From assembly GCA_020438245.1 (NCBI GenBank), contig JAGQUY010000050.1:1-14588 (forward strand): a stretch of DNA of 14,588 nt. The letters are read 5' to 3'. The notes under the pieces were generated by a model. That model was not told the origin of the DNA. It made no database searches and saw only the letters and a list, made by a program, of their open reading frames with translations. Positions 7,174 through 14,081 of the stretch are shown piece by piece; positions within the stretch are counted from its first letter, which is position 1; every line of letters begins with the position of its first letter. Source of the DNA: Bacteroidota bacterium (GTDB lineage Bacteria; CLD3; SB21). The translations under genes and the position numbers were made by a program.

Positions 7174-8324
7174 TGAAAAAAGGACACCCTGCAGAACGTA
7201 GCCTCGTTACCCCAATTTACCAATCGTCTGTCTTTGGCTTCGATTCACTGGACGAGATGATCGCGGCGTTCGACGGAAGTACGTCGGATTACATTTACTC
7301 CCGTATAGCAAACCCTTCGCTGGCTGCCGCCGAACAAACATTGGCTGAGTGGGAACAGGCTGCTGGGGCTGTACTTTTTTCGAGCGGTCTGGCAGCGAGC
7401 TTTGCGGTTTTTTCTTCACTGCTGCGTCCGACGGATCATGTCGTGGTTGGACGGGATTTGTATGGGGGAACGGCCGTTCAGCTGAAAGAATTCCTGGAGC
7501 CGTGGGGAATCAAGGTGTCCTTTGTCAATCTCGTCGATCAACCGGCCAAACATCTGGAAGACTGCTGTACCCATCAAACGAAGCTCATTTTTTTTGAAAC
7601 ACCCACTAATCCCACGATGAAGATAGTGGACATCGGGTCGGTGGTTGACTTTGCGAAATCGCATCAACTGACAACCGTTGTGGACAACACGTTCGCAACC
7701 CCCATCAACCAGCAGCCTCTGACTCTGGGTGTCGATCTGGTGACGCACAGCGCAACCAAGTACCTCGGAGGTCATGACGATGTTACGGCAGGTGTGGTGA
7801 TGTCAAGGGATGCGGAACTTCTCCAGAAAATCAAACGGTATCGCACGTACGCTGGAGCCGTACTGGATCCAAATAGCGCCTTTTTACTGGAACGCGGGCT
7901 AAAAACGCTGGGGATTCGAATGGACATTCACAACAAGAACGCGGCCTACTTGGCTGAGTTCCTCACCGGTCATCCTTCAGTAAAAAAGGTCTATTATCCC
8001 GGATTAGCCGATGCTCCCAACCATGCGATTGCAAGAAAACAAATGAACCATTTCGGCGGCATGCTGGCTTTTGAAATCGATTCCAGAAAAGACGCGGTGA
8101 ATGACTTTATAGCCAGCCTCAGGAACATACGCCTGATCCCGTCCCTAGGCGGTGTAGAAACTACAGTTCTGGTGCCCTCTTATTCTTCGCATTTCTTCAT
8201 GACGCCGAAAGAAAAAAAAGAAATCGGCATATCGGACGGATTGATACGGGTTAGCGTGGGCATTGAGACAATTGAATCTATAATAGGGGAATTTGCGGAA
8301 GCGCTGGATGGCTTGGGAAACTAG
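7170..8324 (+). CDS. PLP-dependent Cys/Met metabolism enzyme (cystathionine gamma-synthase / beta-lyase / gamma-lyase family)
   Basis: This 384-residue fold-type I PLP enzyme belongs to the trans-sulfuration family. Visible markers are YSRIANPS (Tyr43 for phosphate contact of the partner subunit), SSGLAA at the cofactor phosphate site, ETPTNP, DNTFATP with Asp172 binding the pyridine nitrogen, and the Schiff-base lysine 197 in SATKYLGGH. SLGGVET and the substrate-carboxylate arginine in LIRVSVG lie near the C-terminus. The start in tandem ATG codons overlaps the fmt stop (ATGA) and follows GGGAG. The N-terminus is short: the usual T..IH.G opening is missing and the protein enters directly at SLVTPIYQSS. 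The region after SLGGVET (VPSYSSHFFMTPKEKKEIGI) differs from the common HPA.MTH pattern. I therefore cannot choose between synthase, beta-lyase and gamma-lyase. Family secure; reaction open. Confidence 0.88.
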   Translation: MMKKGHPAERSLVTPIYQSSVFGFDSLDEMIAAFDGSTSDYIYSRIANPSLAAAEQTLAEWEQAAGAVLFSSGLAASFAVFSSLLRPTDHVVVGRDLYGGTAVQLKEFLEPWGIKVSFVNLVDQPAKHLEDCCTHQTKLIFFETPTNPTMKIVDIGSVVDFAKSHQLTTVVDNTFATPINQQPLTLGVDLVTHSATKYLGGHDDVTAGVVMSRDAELLQKIKRYRTYAGAVLDPNSAFLLERGLKTLGIRMDIHNKNAAYLAEFLTGHPSVKKVYYPGLADAPNHAIARKQMNHFGGMLAFEIDSRKDAVNDFIASLRNIRLIPSLGGVETTVLVPSYSSHFFMTPKEKKEIGISDGLIRVSVGIETIESIIGEFAEALDGLGN

Positions 8325-9082
8325 CGCCCGTCCTTGAGAACCGGCTGAATAGGTCCCAAGATATTTCCTTCGATAAACTGCCTGACAACCTCGTCGTCCG
8401 TTTCTTTGAGCTGTCGGGTCGTACCGTTGAATCGAACGACCCCGTAGTGGAGCATTGCGACGTGATCGGAAATAGTATAAACACTTCGCATATCATGGGT
8501 AACAACGATCGAAGTTATTTTCAGCTGTTCATTCAGGCGGATGATGAGATCGTCGATAATCGCGGACATGATAGGATCAAGACCGGTTGTCGGTTCATCG
8601 TAAAGCACGTATTCCGGGTCCATTGCCAGTGCGCGCGCCAGACTAACCCGTTTTTTCATGCCCCCTGACAACTCTGATGGTCTGTATTTTTCTATTCCGG
8701 GAAGCCCAACCATATCCAACAGACTGCTGACCTTTGTGGAAATATCGGCTTCTGAAAGATCGGTGTGTTCACGAAGGCCAAGATTGATGTTCTCCTCCAC
8801 ACTCATAGAGTCAAATAGTGCACCGTTTTGAAAAACAAGACCCATTCTTTTTCTGATTTGGTACAGTTCTTTGGTCGACATCTCACTTAACCGGGCTCCC
8901 TCCACGTTGACAGATCCTTCGTCGGGCCTCAGGAGGCCGACAATGTGTTTCAGCAGCACGCTCTTACCGCAGCCGCTTCGTCCGATGATCGTTGTGACTT
9001 TGCCGCTTTCAATTTCCAGATTCACACCGTTCAGGACTTTCTTGTCACGGAAATTCTTATGGAGATTTATTATTTCTATCAT
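8321..9082 (-). CDS. mlaF: Phospholipid/sterol ABC transporter ATP-binding protein, MlaF (Ttg2A) type
   Basis: This 253-residue ATPase belongs to the Mla/MCE transporter class, which moves lipids between inner and outer membrane. It has Walker A GRSGCGKSV at 34-42, Q-loop Gln85 followed by NGALFDSMSVEENI (a family-typical stretch), signature LSGGM at 139-143, Walker B VLYDEPTTGLDP at 159-170 and switch His196 in VTHD. The first three hydrophobic-to-basic residues of the core (NLHKNF) and the GMKKRVSLARA segment are characteristic of MlaF rather than other ABC ATPases. It starts 7 bp after the mlaE stop with only a weak AGG before the ATG, so coupling is likely. Its stop shares a CTAG with the convergent PLP gene. 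No MCE-domain gene follows, unlike the usual mlaFED order. Confidence 0.93.
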   Translation of the reverse strand: MIEIINLHKNFRDKKVLNGVNLEIESGKVTTIIGRSGCGKSVLLKHIVGLLRPDEGSVNVEGARLSEMSTKELYQIRKRMGLVFQNGALFDSMSVEENINLGLREHTDLSEADISTKVSSLLDMVGLPGIEKYRPSELSGGMKKRVSLARALAMDPEYVLYDEPTTGLDPIMSAIIDDLIIRLNEQLKITSIVVTHDMRSVYTISDHVAMLHYGVVRFNGTTRQLKETDDEVVRQFIEGNILGPIQPVLKDGR

Positions 9083-9089
9083 GGGATGC

Positions 9090-9902
9090 CTAGGTTAGGA
9101 ATACCGTGGCTACGATATAGTCGTTGACCAGAATAGCGGCCGCCGACAGCACAAACGCGCGAATGGTAGCCAGACCGACTCCTTCTGCACCACCTTCCGT
9201 AGCGAACCCGACATAACATCCGATCAGAGCCGTTGACGCGCCGAACAGGACCGCTTTTGCAAGACCCGACATTACATCACGGAGTTCCATGAAGCGTTGG
9301 ACGCTTGAAAGGAACGCCTGTGGATCCACATCCATCGACAGATAACCGATGAACATGGAACCGGAAATCGCGATGAAATCGGCAAAAACAATCAGCACGG
9401 GCATCATTACGAGGCCGGCAAGCAGCCGGGGTGTCGCGAGGTATCGTACCGGATCGATAGCCATCGTTTCCAGTGCGTCGATTTGCTCAGTAACCTTCAT
9501 GGTTCCGATTTCGGCAGCAATGGAGGCCGCAAAGCGCCCGGACAACACCAGGCCGGTCAGAACGGGCCCGAGTTCAATCGTAATGGCCCGCGACGTCGCT
9601 GAGCCGAGAAACATCTGAGGGCTTGCAAATCCTTGCAACTGATATCCCGCTTGTACTGCGGATACCATTCCGGCAAATGTCGCCGTTACGATAACCAGCG
9701 GGATAGAGTTGACTCCCACAATAACCATCTGTTCCAAAACCAGAGCCCGGTCGCGATGCACGTATTTCAGATTCTTGAGACTATTATACAGCAGAATCAT
9801 CGATTCTCCCATGCCGGAGAAGAAGAACAATACTCTGCTGCCGATTTTATCAATCAGAAAAAATCCGGCAACGGCAACGACCAGTTTCTTGAGTGAGCTC
9901 AT
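9090..9902 (-). CDS. mlaE: Mla/MCE-type ABC permease (MlaE/YrbE)
   Basis: This 270-residue inner-membrane permease is the partner of the ATPase just downstream. The signature of the MlaE family is plain: ELGPVLTGLVLSGRF at 110-124, then AAEIGTMKVTEQIDALETM at 129-147, the conserved coupling-loop region, then DPVRYLATPRLLA. An N-terminal amphipathic or hydrophobic segment (about 5-30) precedes about five membrane helices; hydrophobic runs lie at about 60-82, 103-121, 157-185, 212-232 and 248-268. The ATG follows the lysS stop by one base, and the GGAG ribosome site lies in the last lysS codons, so it is translated from the lysS message. MlaE dimers form the transmembrane core of lipid transporters that need an MCE protein. 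That protein is not encoded here. Confidence 0.93.
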   Translation of the reverse strand: MSSLKKLVVAVAGFFLIDKIGSRVLFFFSGMGESMILLYNSLKNLKYVHRDRALVLEQMVIVGVNSIPLVIVTATFAGMVSAVQAGYQLQGFASPQMFLGSATSRAITIELGPVLTGLVLSGRFAASIAAEIGTMKVTEQIDALETMAIDPVRYLATPRLLAGLVMMPVLIVFADFIAISGSMFIGYLSMDVDPQAFLSSVQRFMELRDVMSGLAKAVLFGASTALIGCYVGFATEGGAEGVGLATIRAFVLSAAAILVNDYIVATVFLT

Positions 9903-9903
9903 A

Positions 9904-11424
9904 TCACTCCGGTCTCATGGTTGGGAAAAACAAAACATCGCGAATGGATTCCTGGTTCGTCAGGATCATTACCAAACGATCGATACCGATGCCTTCGCCG
10001 GCGGTCGGCGGCATGCCGTATTCGATGGCGCGCAGAAAATCTTCGTCCAATATCTGAGCTTCTTCGTCTCCCCGAGCACGCATCCCCATTTGAGCTTCAA
10101 AGCGTTCCCGTTGATCCACCGGATCGTTCAGTTCGCTGAATGCATTGGCCAATTCGCTGCCGAGAATGAACAGTTCAAAGCGTTCGACAACTCCTTCTTT
10201 GGATCGGTGCTTTTTGGCCAACGGGCTGATTTCCAGCGGCTGTTCGGTTATGAAAACCGGTTGTATCAAATGATCCTGCACTTTGGCGCTGAAGATCTCG
10301 TCGATCAGTTTACCACGCCCCCAGGATTTTTCCGTCGCAATGCTCTGCTCCCTGCAGTACGTTCTGAGAGCAGACTCCTCCATACCGGAAACGTCGACGT
10401 TCGCGTATTGCCGGATGGCTTCGAACATGGACAAACGCGCGTACGGCGGCGCAAAATTCACCCGGTGACCCATCGTGTCAATCTCCAGAGTCCCGTGGAC
10501 TTGTTGACAAACAAAACCAAGCATCTCTTCGGTCAAATCCATGAGATCATAAAAATCGGAGTACGCCACGTAAAATTCGAGCATGGTAAATTCAGGATTG
10601 TGGAACCGGTCCATGCCCTCATTGCGGAATATTTTACTGATTTCGTATACCCTGTCTATCCCGCCCACGATAAGCCGTTTTAAGTACAGTTCGAGCGCGA
10701 TCCGCATATAGAGCTTCATATCGAGAGCGTTGTGGTTGGTGACAAACGGCCTGGCAGAAGCCCCGCCATACAAGGGCTGCAATACGGGCGTTTCCACTTC
10801 CAGATAGCCACGTTCATCAAGAAATCTCCGTATGGCAGAAATAATTCTCGAACGTTTTATGAAAACGTCCCGCACTTCCGGATGTGCAATCATATCGGCA
10901 TAGCGCTGACGATATCGAAATTCCACATCCTCCACATCGCTGAATCGCTCAATGGTACCGTCTTCCAGGGTCCGCTCCTTCCCGATGGGAAGCGGACGTA
11001 TACTCTTGCAAAGCAGGGTGACTTCCTCGGCTTTGACGGTGATTTCGCCGCTGTGCGTCTTAAATAGAACACCCCGTACTCCGATGATGTCGCCCATATC
11101 GTAATTCTTACTAAATGCTTCGTAGGACGTGTCGCCGACGATGTCCTTGCGGACGTAGATCTGAATTCTGCCTTCAGGGTCCATCAGATGGGCAAACGAC
11201 GTCTTCCCCTTGGTGCGAAACGACATCATGCGACCGCAAACCTGCACACGCGGAACATCGGGATCATTGAGACGGCTGTCATCGCTGATACCCAGCGATT
11301 CAAAGTGGTCGATAAGCTGCCGGGACGTATGCTGCCGTTCATACCGATACGGATACGGATTGACGCCGAGTTCCCTAAGCCGTTGAACTTTATCCTTTCT
11401 GACGTTAAGTAACTCTTCTTCCAC
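9904..11424 (-). CDS. lysS: Lysyl-tRNA synthetase, class II
   Basis: This 506-residue enzyme charges tRNA-Lys in the cytosol. An N-terminal anticodon-binding OB fold (about 58-140, with RMMSFRTKGKTSFAHLMD) precedes the class II core. The core shows RYRQRYADMI, LEVETPVLQPLYGGASARPF, the ALELYLKRL.VGGIDRVYEI segment, motif 2 (FRNEGMDRFHNPEFTMLE at 266-283) and motif 3 (GEGIGIDRLVMILTN at 476-490). Translation starts at GTG 11424, with AGGAG 4 nt upstream at 11429-11433; no closer ATG fits the family start. Residues 147-164 (IGKERTLEDGTIERFSDV) form a short insertion between the OB fold and the core, relative to E. coli-type LysRS (RPLP followed soon by the RYRQRY segment). It lies in a run of surface-glycan and lipid-transport genes, 14 bp after the DUF2304 gene. 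Confidence 0.97.
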   Translation of the reverse strand: MEEELLNVRKDKVQRLRELGVNPYPYRYERQHTSRQLIDHFESLGISDDSRLNDPDVPRVQVCGRMMSFRTKGKTSFAHLMDPEGRIQIYVRKDIVGDTSYEAFSKNYDMGDIIGVRGVLFKTHSGEITVKAEEVTLLCKSIRPLPIGKERTLEDGTIERFSDVEDVEFRYRQRYADMIAHPEVRDVFIKRSRIISAIRRFLDERGYLEVETPVLQPLYGGASARPFVTNHNALDMKLYMRIALELYLKRLIVGGIDRVYEISKIFRNEGMDRFHNPEFTMLEFYVAYSDFYDLMDLTEEMLGFVCQQVHGTLEIDTMGHRVNFAPPYARLSMFEAIRQYANVDVSGMEESALRTYCREQSIATEKSWGRGKLIDEIFSAKVQDHLIQPVFITEQPLEISPLAKKHRSKEGVVERFELFILGSELANAFSELNDPVDQRERFEAQMGMRARGDEEAQILDEDFLRAIEYGMPPTAGEGIGIDRLVMILTNQESIRDVLFFPTMRPE

Positions 11425-11433
11425 TGTTCTCCT
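11425..11433 (-). promoter_or_regulatory. Ribosome binding site deciding the lysS GTG start
   Basis: AGGAG (11429-11433, minus strand) stands 4 nt before GTG at 11424. It lies inside the 14-bp gap after the DUF2304 stop at 11439. No competing ATG is nearby, so the GTG is the probable start. Confidence 0.7.
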
Positions 11434-11438
11434 ATTTT

Positions 11439-11804
11439 TTAGTTCTTCTGCAGGTTCTTCAGCTCTGCCTTGAGCAAAGCAACTTCCTGGGCCAGTGTTT
11501 TGTTTTTTTCGGAAAGGTCGGAAATAACCACCGAAAAGTGAATCAGTAGTATCATACCGAAAAAGAGCGCAACAAGAAACAACAATGCCGGGGCATATCC
11601 GACCCCCAGGGCGTGCGCGAGCCGATCAAGACCTTCCCGCCAGACGGATAAGATAATCATAACGGTACCGGCAAGGAACCAGATCAGCGAATATTTTTCA
11701 CGAAGTTTTTTTCTTCGGATGAGTTCAAAGATGAATATCATGGCTGCGAGGCTGACCGCCACCGCAACGGCCTGAATTCTCCAGATTTCCACGGTTTCGT
11801 TCAT
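11439..11804 (-). CDS. DUF2304 family small membrane protein
   Basis: This 121-residue inner-membrane protein matches the DUF2304 pattern as I know it. A first helix (about 9-29) is followed by a basic RRKKLREKYSLIWFLAG junction into a second helix (39-55). Then come a short loop ending ALGVGYAPALLF, a third helix (71-92) and a charged C-terminal coiled coil (about 93-120, with SDLSEKNKTLAQEVALLKAE). The molecular role of the family is not settled to my knowledge. It is commonly found beside GT2 polyprenyl-phosphate glycosyltransferases, as here, and may anchor or assist them at the membrane. The start overlaps the GT2 stop by ATGA (11801-11804), with GGAG four bases upstream, a sign of tight coupled translation. 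Confidence 0.85.
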   Translation of the reverse strand: MNETVEIWRIQAVAVAVSLAAMIFIFELIRRKKLREKYSLIWFLAGTVMIILSVWREGLDRLAHALGVGYAPALLFLVALFFGMILLIHFSVVISDLSEKNKTLAQEVALLKAELKNLQKN

Positions 11805-12550
11805 CGGTCTCCGGTGTTCTTGAATATATTGACGATGATTGCCAACAATACTTTTGTCATATAGTACATCGAAGCAGCCGACCCAATCGACGAGCGTCCT
11901 CCCTGTCGTTCGCGCATGACCACCGGTATTTCAACCATCCGAAACCTGCGAAGACCCAACACGATAACCGCTTCCGGCTCCGGGTAGTCCGATGGATACT
12001 GCTCCGCAAGAAACTCGATGACCTCTCTGCGATACGCCCGGAACCCGGACGTGTTGTCGGTAATCCGTTGTCGAATGATCAGCGAATTGAGCATTTGGAA
12101 AATCCGGATACCGATTCGGCGCATAAAAGTGGATTGAAATCCCGATGACGTATCCAAGAACCTTGATCCAATAACAAGATCTCCGTCTCCGGCCAGTATG
12201 GGCGCAATCAAAGGTCCGATGAACTCCGGGTTGTGCTGACCGTCGCCATCCACTTGGATAGCGATGTCATACCCATGTTCCACTGCACGCTTGAAACCCG
12301 TTTGCACCGCTCCTCCAATTCCCAAATTGAACGGTAAATCAATAACCAGCGCACCTGTTCTTTCCGCTGCCTCCTTCGTTGAATCCGTCGATGCATCGTT
12401 GATGACTACAATATCCAGAGTAGCGTCATGCAACGTTACGGCCGCATCCCTGATTTCACGCACCACCCGCTCGATATTCATCGACTCATTGAAGGCTGGA
12501 ACAATGACCAGGATTCTAACCAACGAGGGACCTATCCTTCCGAATGGCAC
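11801..12550 (-). CDS. Glycosyltransferase family 2, polyprenyl-phosphate sugar synthase-like (DPM1-like)
   Basis: This 249-residue GT-A enzyme probably loads a sugar from a nucleotide donor onto a polyprenyl phosphate at the inner membrane. The Rossmann start ILVIVPAFNES (13-23) precedes VVINDASTDST (48-57) and the metal-binding DGDGQH at 101-106. GSRFLD (128-133) and the TDNTSGFRAYRREVIEF region (164-180) follow, typical of the dolichol-phosphate-mannose-synthase branch. The C-terminus has one hydrophobic stretch (about 228-243), too short for the two-helix anchor of DPM-type fusions, so the adjacent DUF2304 protein may supply membrane contact. GTG at 12550 has GGAG 5 nt upstream. The gene overlaps the upstream gene by 35 bp. 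A TTG at 12523 would give a more family-like N-terminus, so the start is not certain. Confidence 0.9.
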   Translation of the reverse strand: MPFGRIGPSLVRILVIVPAFNESMNIERVVREIRDAAVTLHDATLDIVVINDASTDSTKEAAERTGALVIDLPFNLGIGGAVQTGFKRAVEHGYDIAIQVDGDGQHNPEFIGPLIAPILAGDGDLVIGSRFLDTSSGFQSTFMRRIGIRIFQMLNSLIIRQRITDNTSGFRAYRREVIEFLAEQYPSDYPEPEAVIVLGLRRFRMVEIPVVMRERQGGRSSIGSAASMYYMTKVLLAIIVNIFKNTGDR

Positions 12551-14081
12551 TCAAGCTCCATGCTCCAAAAAGAACCACAAAGAACATTTGCAGGAGTAAT
12601 GCAGACCAGATAAACGCATTCGGAATTCCTGCATACTTCGCGTACATAAACCAGTAGTCGATGGCATATACCAGGGTTGCCGGATCCTTTACGGGAAGTC
12701 GCTCACGACTTTTTTCCAGCGCAAGCTTCGGTTGAAAACCGGCCCACTCCTTCTCCAACGATATTTCCAAAAGACGCCAGTGTCCGATGACGGGCGAATA
12801 GTCGGGAACAAAATGGCTCTTCACCATGAATTCCGGATCTTCAAACGATCGGGTGTATGGGAATTCGCCGAGGTATCTGAGATACGATCCATAGTAGACG
12901 CTCAATCCTCCGATCTGGATAATCACTCCGGTCAACGCAAGCAAGAGAGCGGCAAATTTAAAGATTTTTCCACTTTGTTCCAAAATAAAATGGAAGCGAG
13001 CACCGACCACCAGCAAACAAAACGGCAGCAACGGAATCAAATACCGGGGTCCCCAACTACCGTCCCCCGCCCAAGCAAAATACGTTGCATGAAGCACGAG
13101 CAGGACAAGCGCCAACACGGCAATAAAGATAAATTCGGCTGCAAACCGGTCACGGAAGTTCCTCCATGACCAGAATAGGAGTACGGTGACCGGTGCATAG
13201 AGGAAGAAGCTCTTGCCCGGACTGAGCAGCAATCCGTACAGACCGGTAAACAACGGCGTTGTAAAAGGCTGGGGTTTGCTGGTATATCCGGATGCAAAGA
13301 AGCTTCCAAACTCAATCCAGTTGACGGTCAAAATGACCGCCGCCGCCAACAGAAGCCATCCGAGCAACGGCAAACTGTGTCTCCAAAAGACCGGGTTTTT
13401 CAGTAACCGCCAATCGGGAAAAGCCGAGCGGCGGGTCTCTTCAAAAATACTCAACCAGTAGAAGGCAAAGACGGGCAGCACAATCAACATCGAGACTTTT
13501 GTATTGATCAGGAGAAACAACGAAAAGCCGGCCCCGTGAAGATTGATGCTTCGGCGATCCGTCCTGTATCGAACCAGAAAGTAGAACGCAAGCACCAGTG
13601 TTAGAGTGAGCAACGGTTCGCGCATCGCCGATTTGGAATACGGAAAAAGATTAGTCGTAAACAACAGCGCGCAGGTTAGGAAGAACGATAGCCGGGCCGC
13701 ATATCCAAAGTGCCGGCAAAGACAGAAAAAAATACATCCGATAAGAGAGCAAATAATCTGATTGGTCAATGAAAAGCAAGCTTTGTGAATCAAGATTTCA
13801 ACAGCGGGAGCAACTGAAACTGCCGTTGTAACCAGTTTTCCCAGTAGATAAAAAGGCATTGCGATCAATGTGAAGCCAAGCCCGCCTCCCACGTAAAACC
13901 GTCCGTCTTGGCCGTACACTCCGTTGGAAACCACGCTGTCGGGAATAGCGAGCGTGCCATGTTCCACAAGACTTTGCGCCTCAAGAAAAAACGCCGTTTC
14001 GTCTGACGACGCGATACGACCGCCGCTGGTCAGCAGAAACACACTGAAAAAAAAGAGAAATAAAACGCTATAGAACCGCAT
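12516..14081 (-). CDS. Polytopic membrane protein, GT-C / glycosyltransferase family 39-like
   Basis: This 521-residue protein is rich in membrane helices (about 10-12). A signal-anchor-like first helix (4-20) is followed directly by the acidic pair Asp27-Glu28 in SSDETAFF, the place and type expected for the catalytic acidic motif of GT-C enzymes, which take sugars from polyprenyl-phosphate carriers. Further landmarks are AMREPLLTL on the first large loop, LLSPGKSFFLYAPV (285-298) and WAGDGSWGPRYLIPLLPF (337-354). These occur, as I recall, in GT39-like proteins of environmental bacteria. A soluble loop lies at about 395-480, before a last helix (about 488-510). AAGGA precedes the ATG by 8 nt. 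The gene overlaps the GT4 stop by 14 bp and the GT2 start by 35 bp. Donor and acceptor are unknown. Confidence 0.75.
   Translation of the reverse strand: MRFYSVLFLFFFSVFLLTSGGRIASSDETAFFLEAQSLVEHGTLAIPDSVVSNGVYGQDGRFYVGGGLGFTLIAMPFYLLGKLVTTAVSVAPAVEILIHKACFSLTNQIICSLIGCIFFCLCRHFGYAARLSFFLTCALLFTTNLFPYSKSAMREPLLTLTLVLAFYFLVRYRTDRRSINLHGAGFSLFLLINTKVSMLIVLPVFAFYWLSIFEETRRSAFPDWRLLKNPVFWRHSLPLLGWLLLAAAVILTVNWIEFGSFFASGYTSKPQPFTTPLFTGLYGLLLSPGKSFFLYAPVTVLLFWSWRNFRDRFAAEFIFIAVLALVLLVLHATYFAWAGDGSWGPRYLIPLLPFCLLVVGARFHFILEQSGKIFKFAALLLALTGVIIQIGGLSVYYGSYLRYLGEFPYTRSFEDPEFMVKSHFVPDYSPVIGHWRLLEISLEKEWAGFQPKLALEKSRERLPVKDPATLVYAIDYWFMYAKYAGIPNAFIWSALLLQMFFVVLFGAWSLSAIRKDRSLVG

Noticed and set aside
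9709..10683. Long plus-strand open frame of 324 codons
   Set aside because: It lies antisense to the lysS and mlaE genes, whose families are certain, and its translation has no recognisable motif.
12523..12550. TTG at 12523 as the GT2 start
   Set aside because: It gives a family-like N-terminus but only a weak AGG site. The GTG at 12550 has GGAG at good spacing, so I kept it as the call while noting the doubt.
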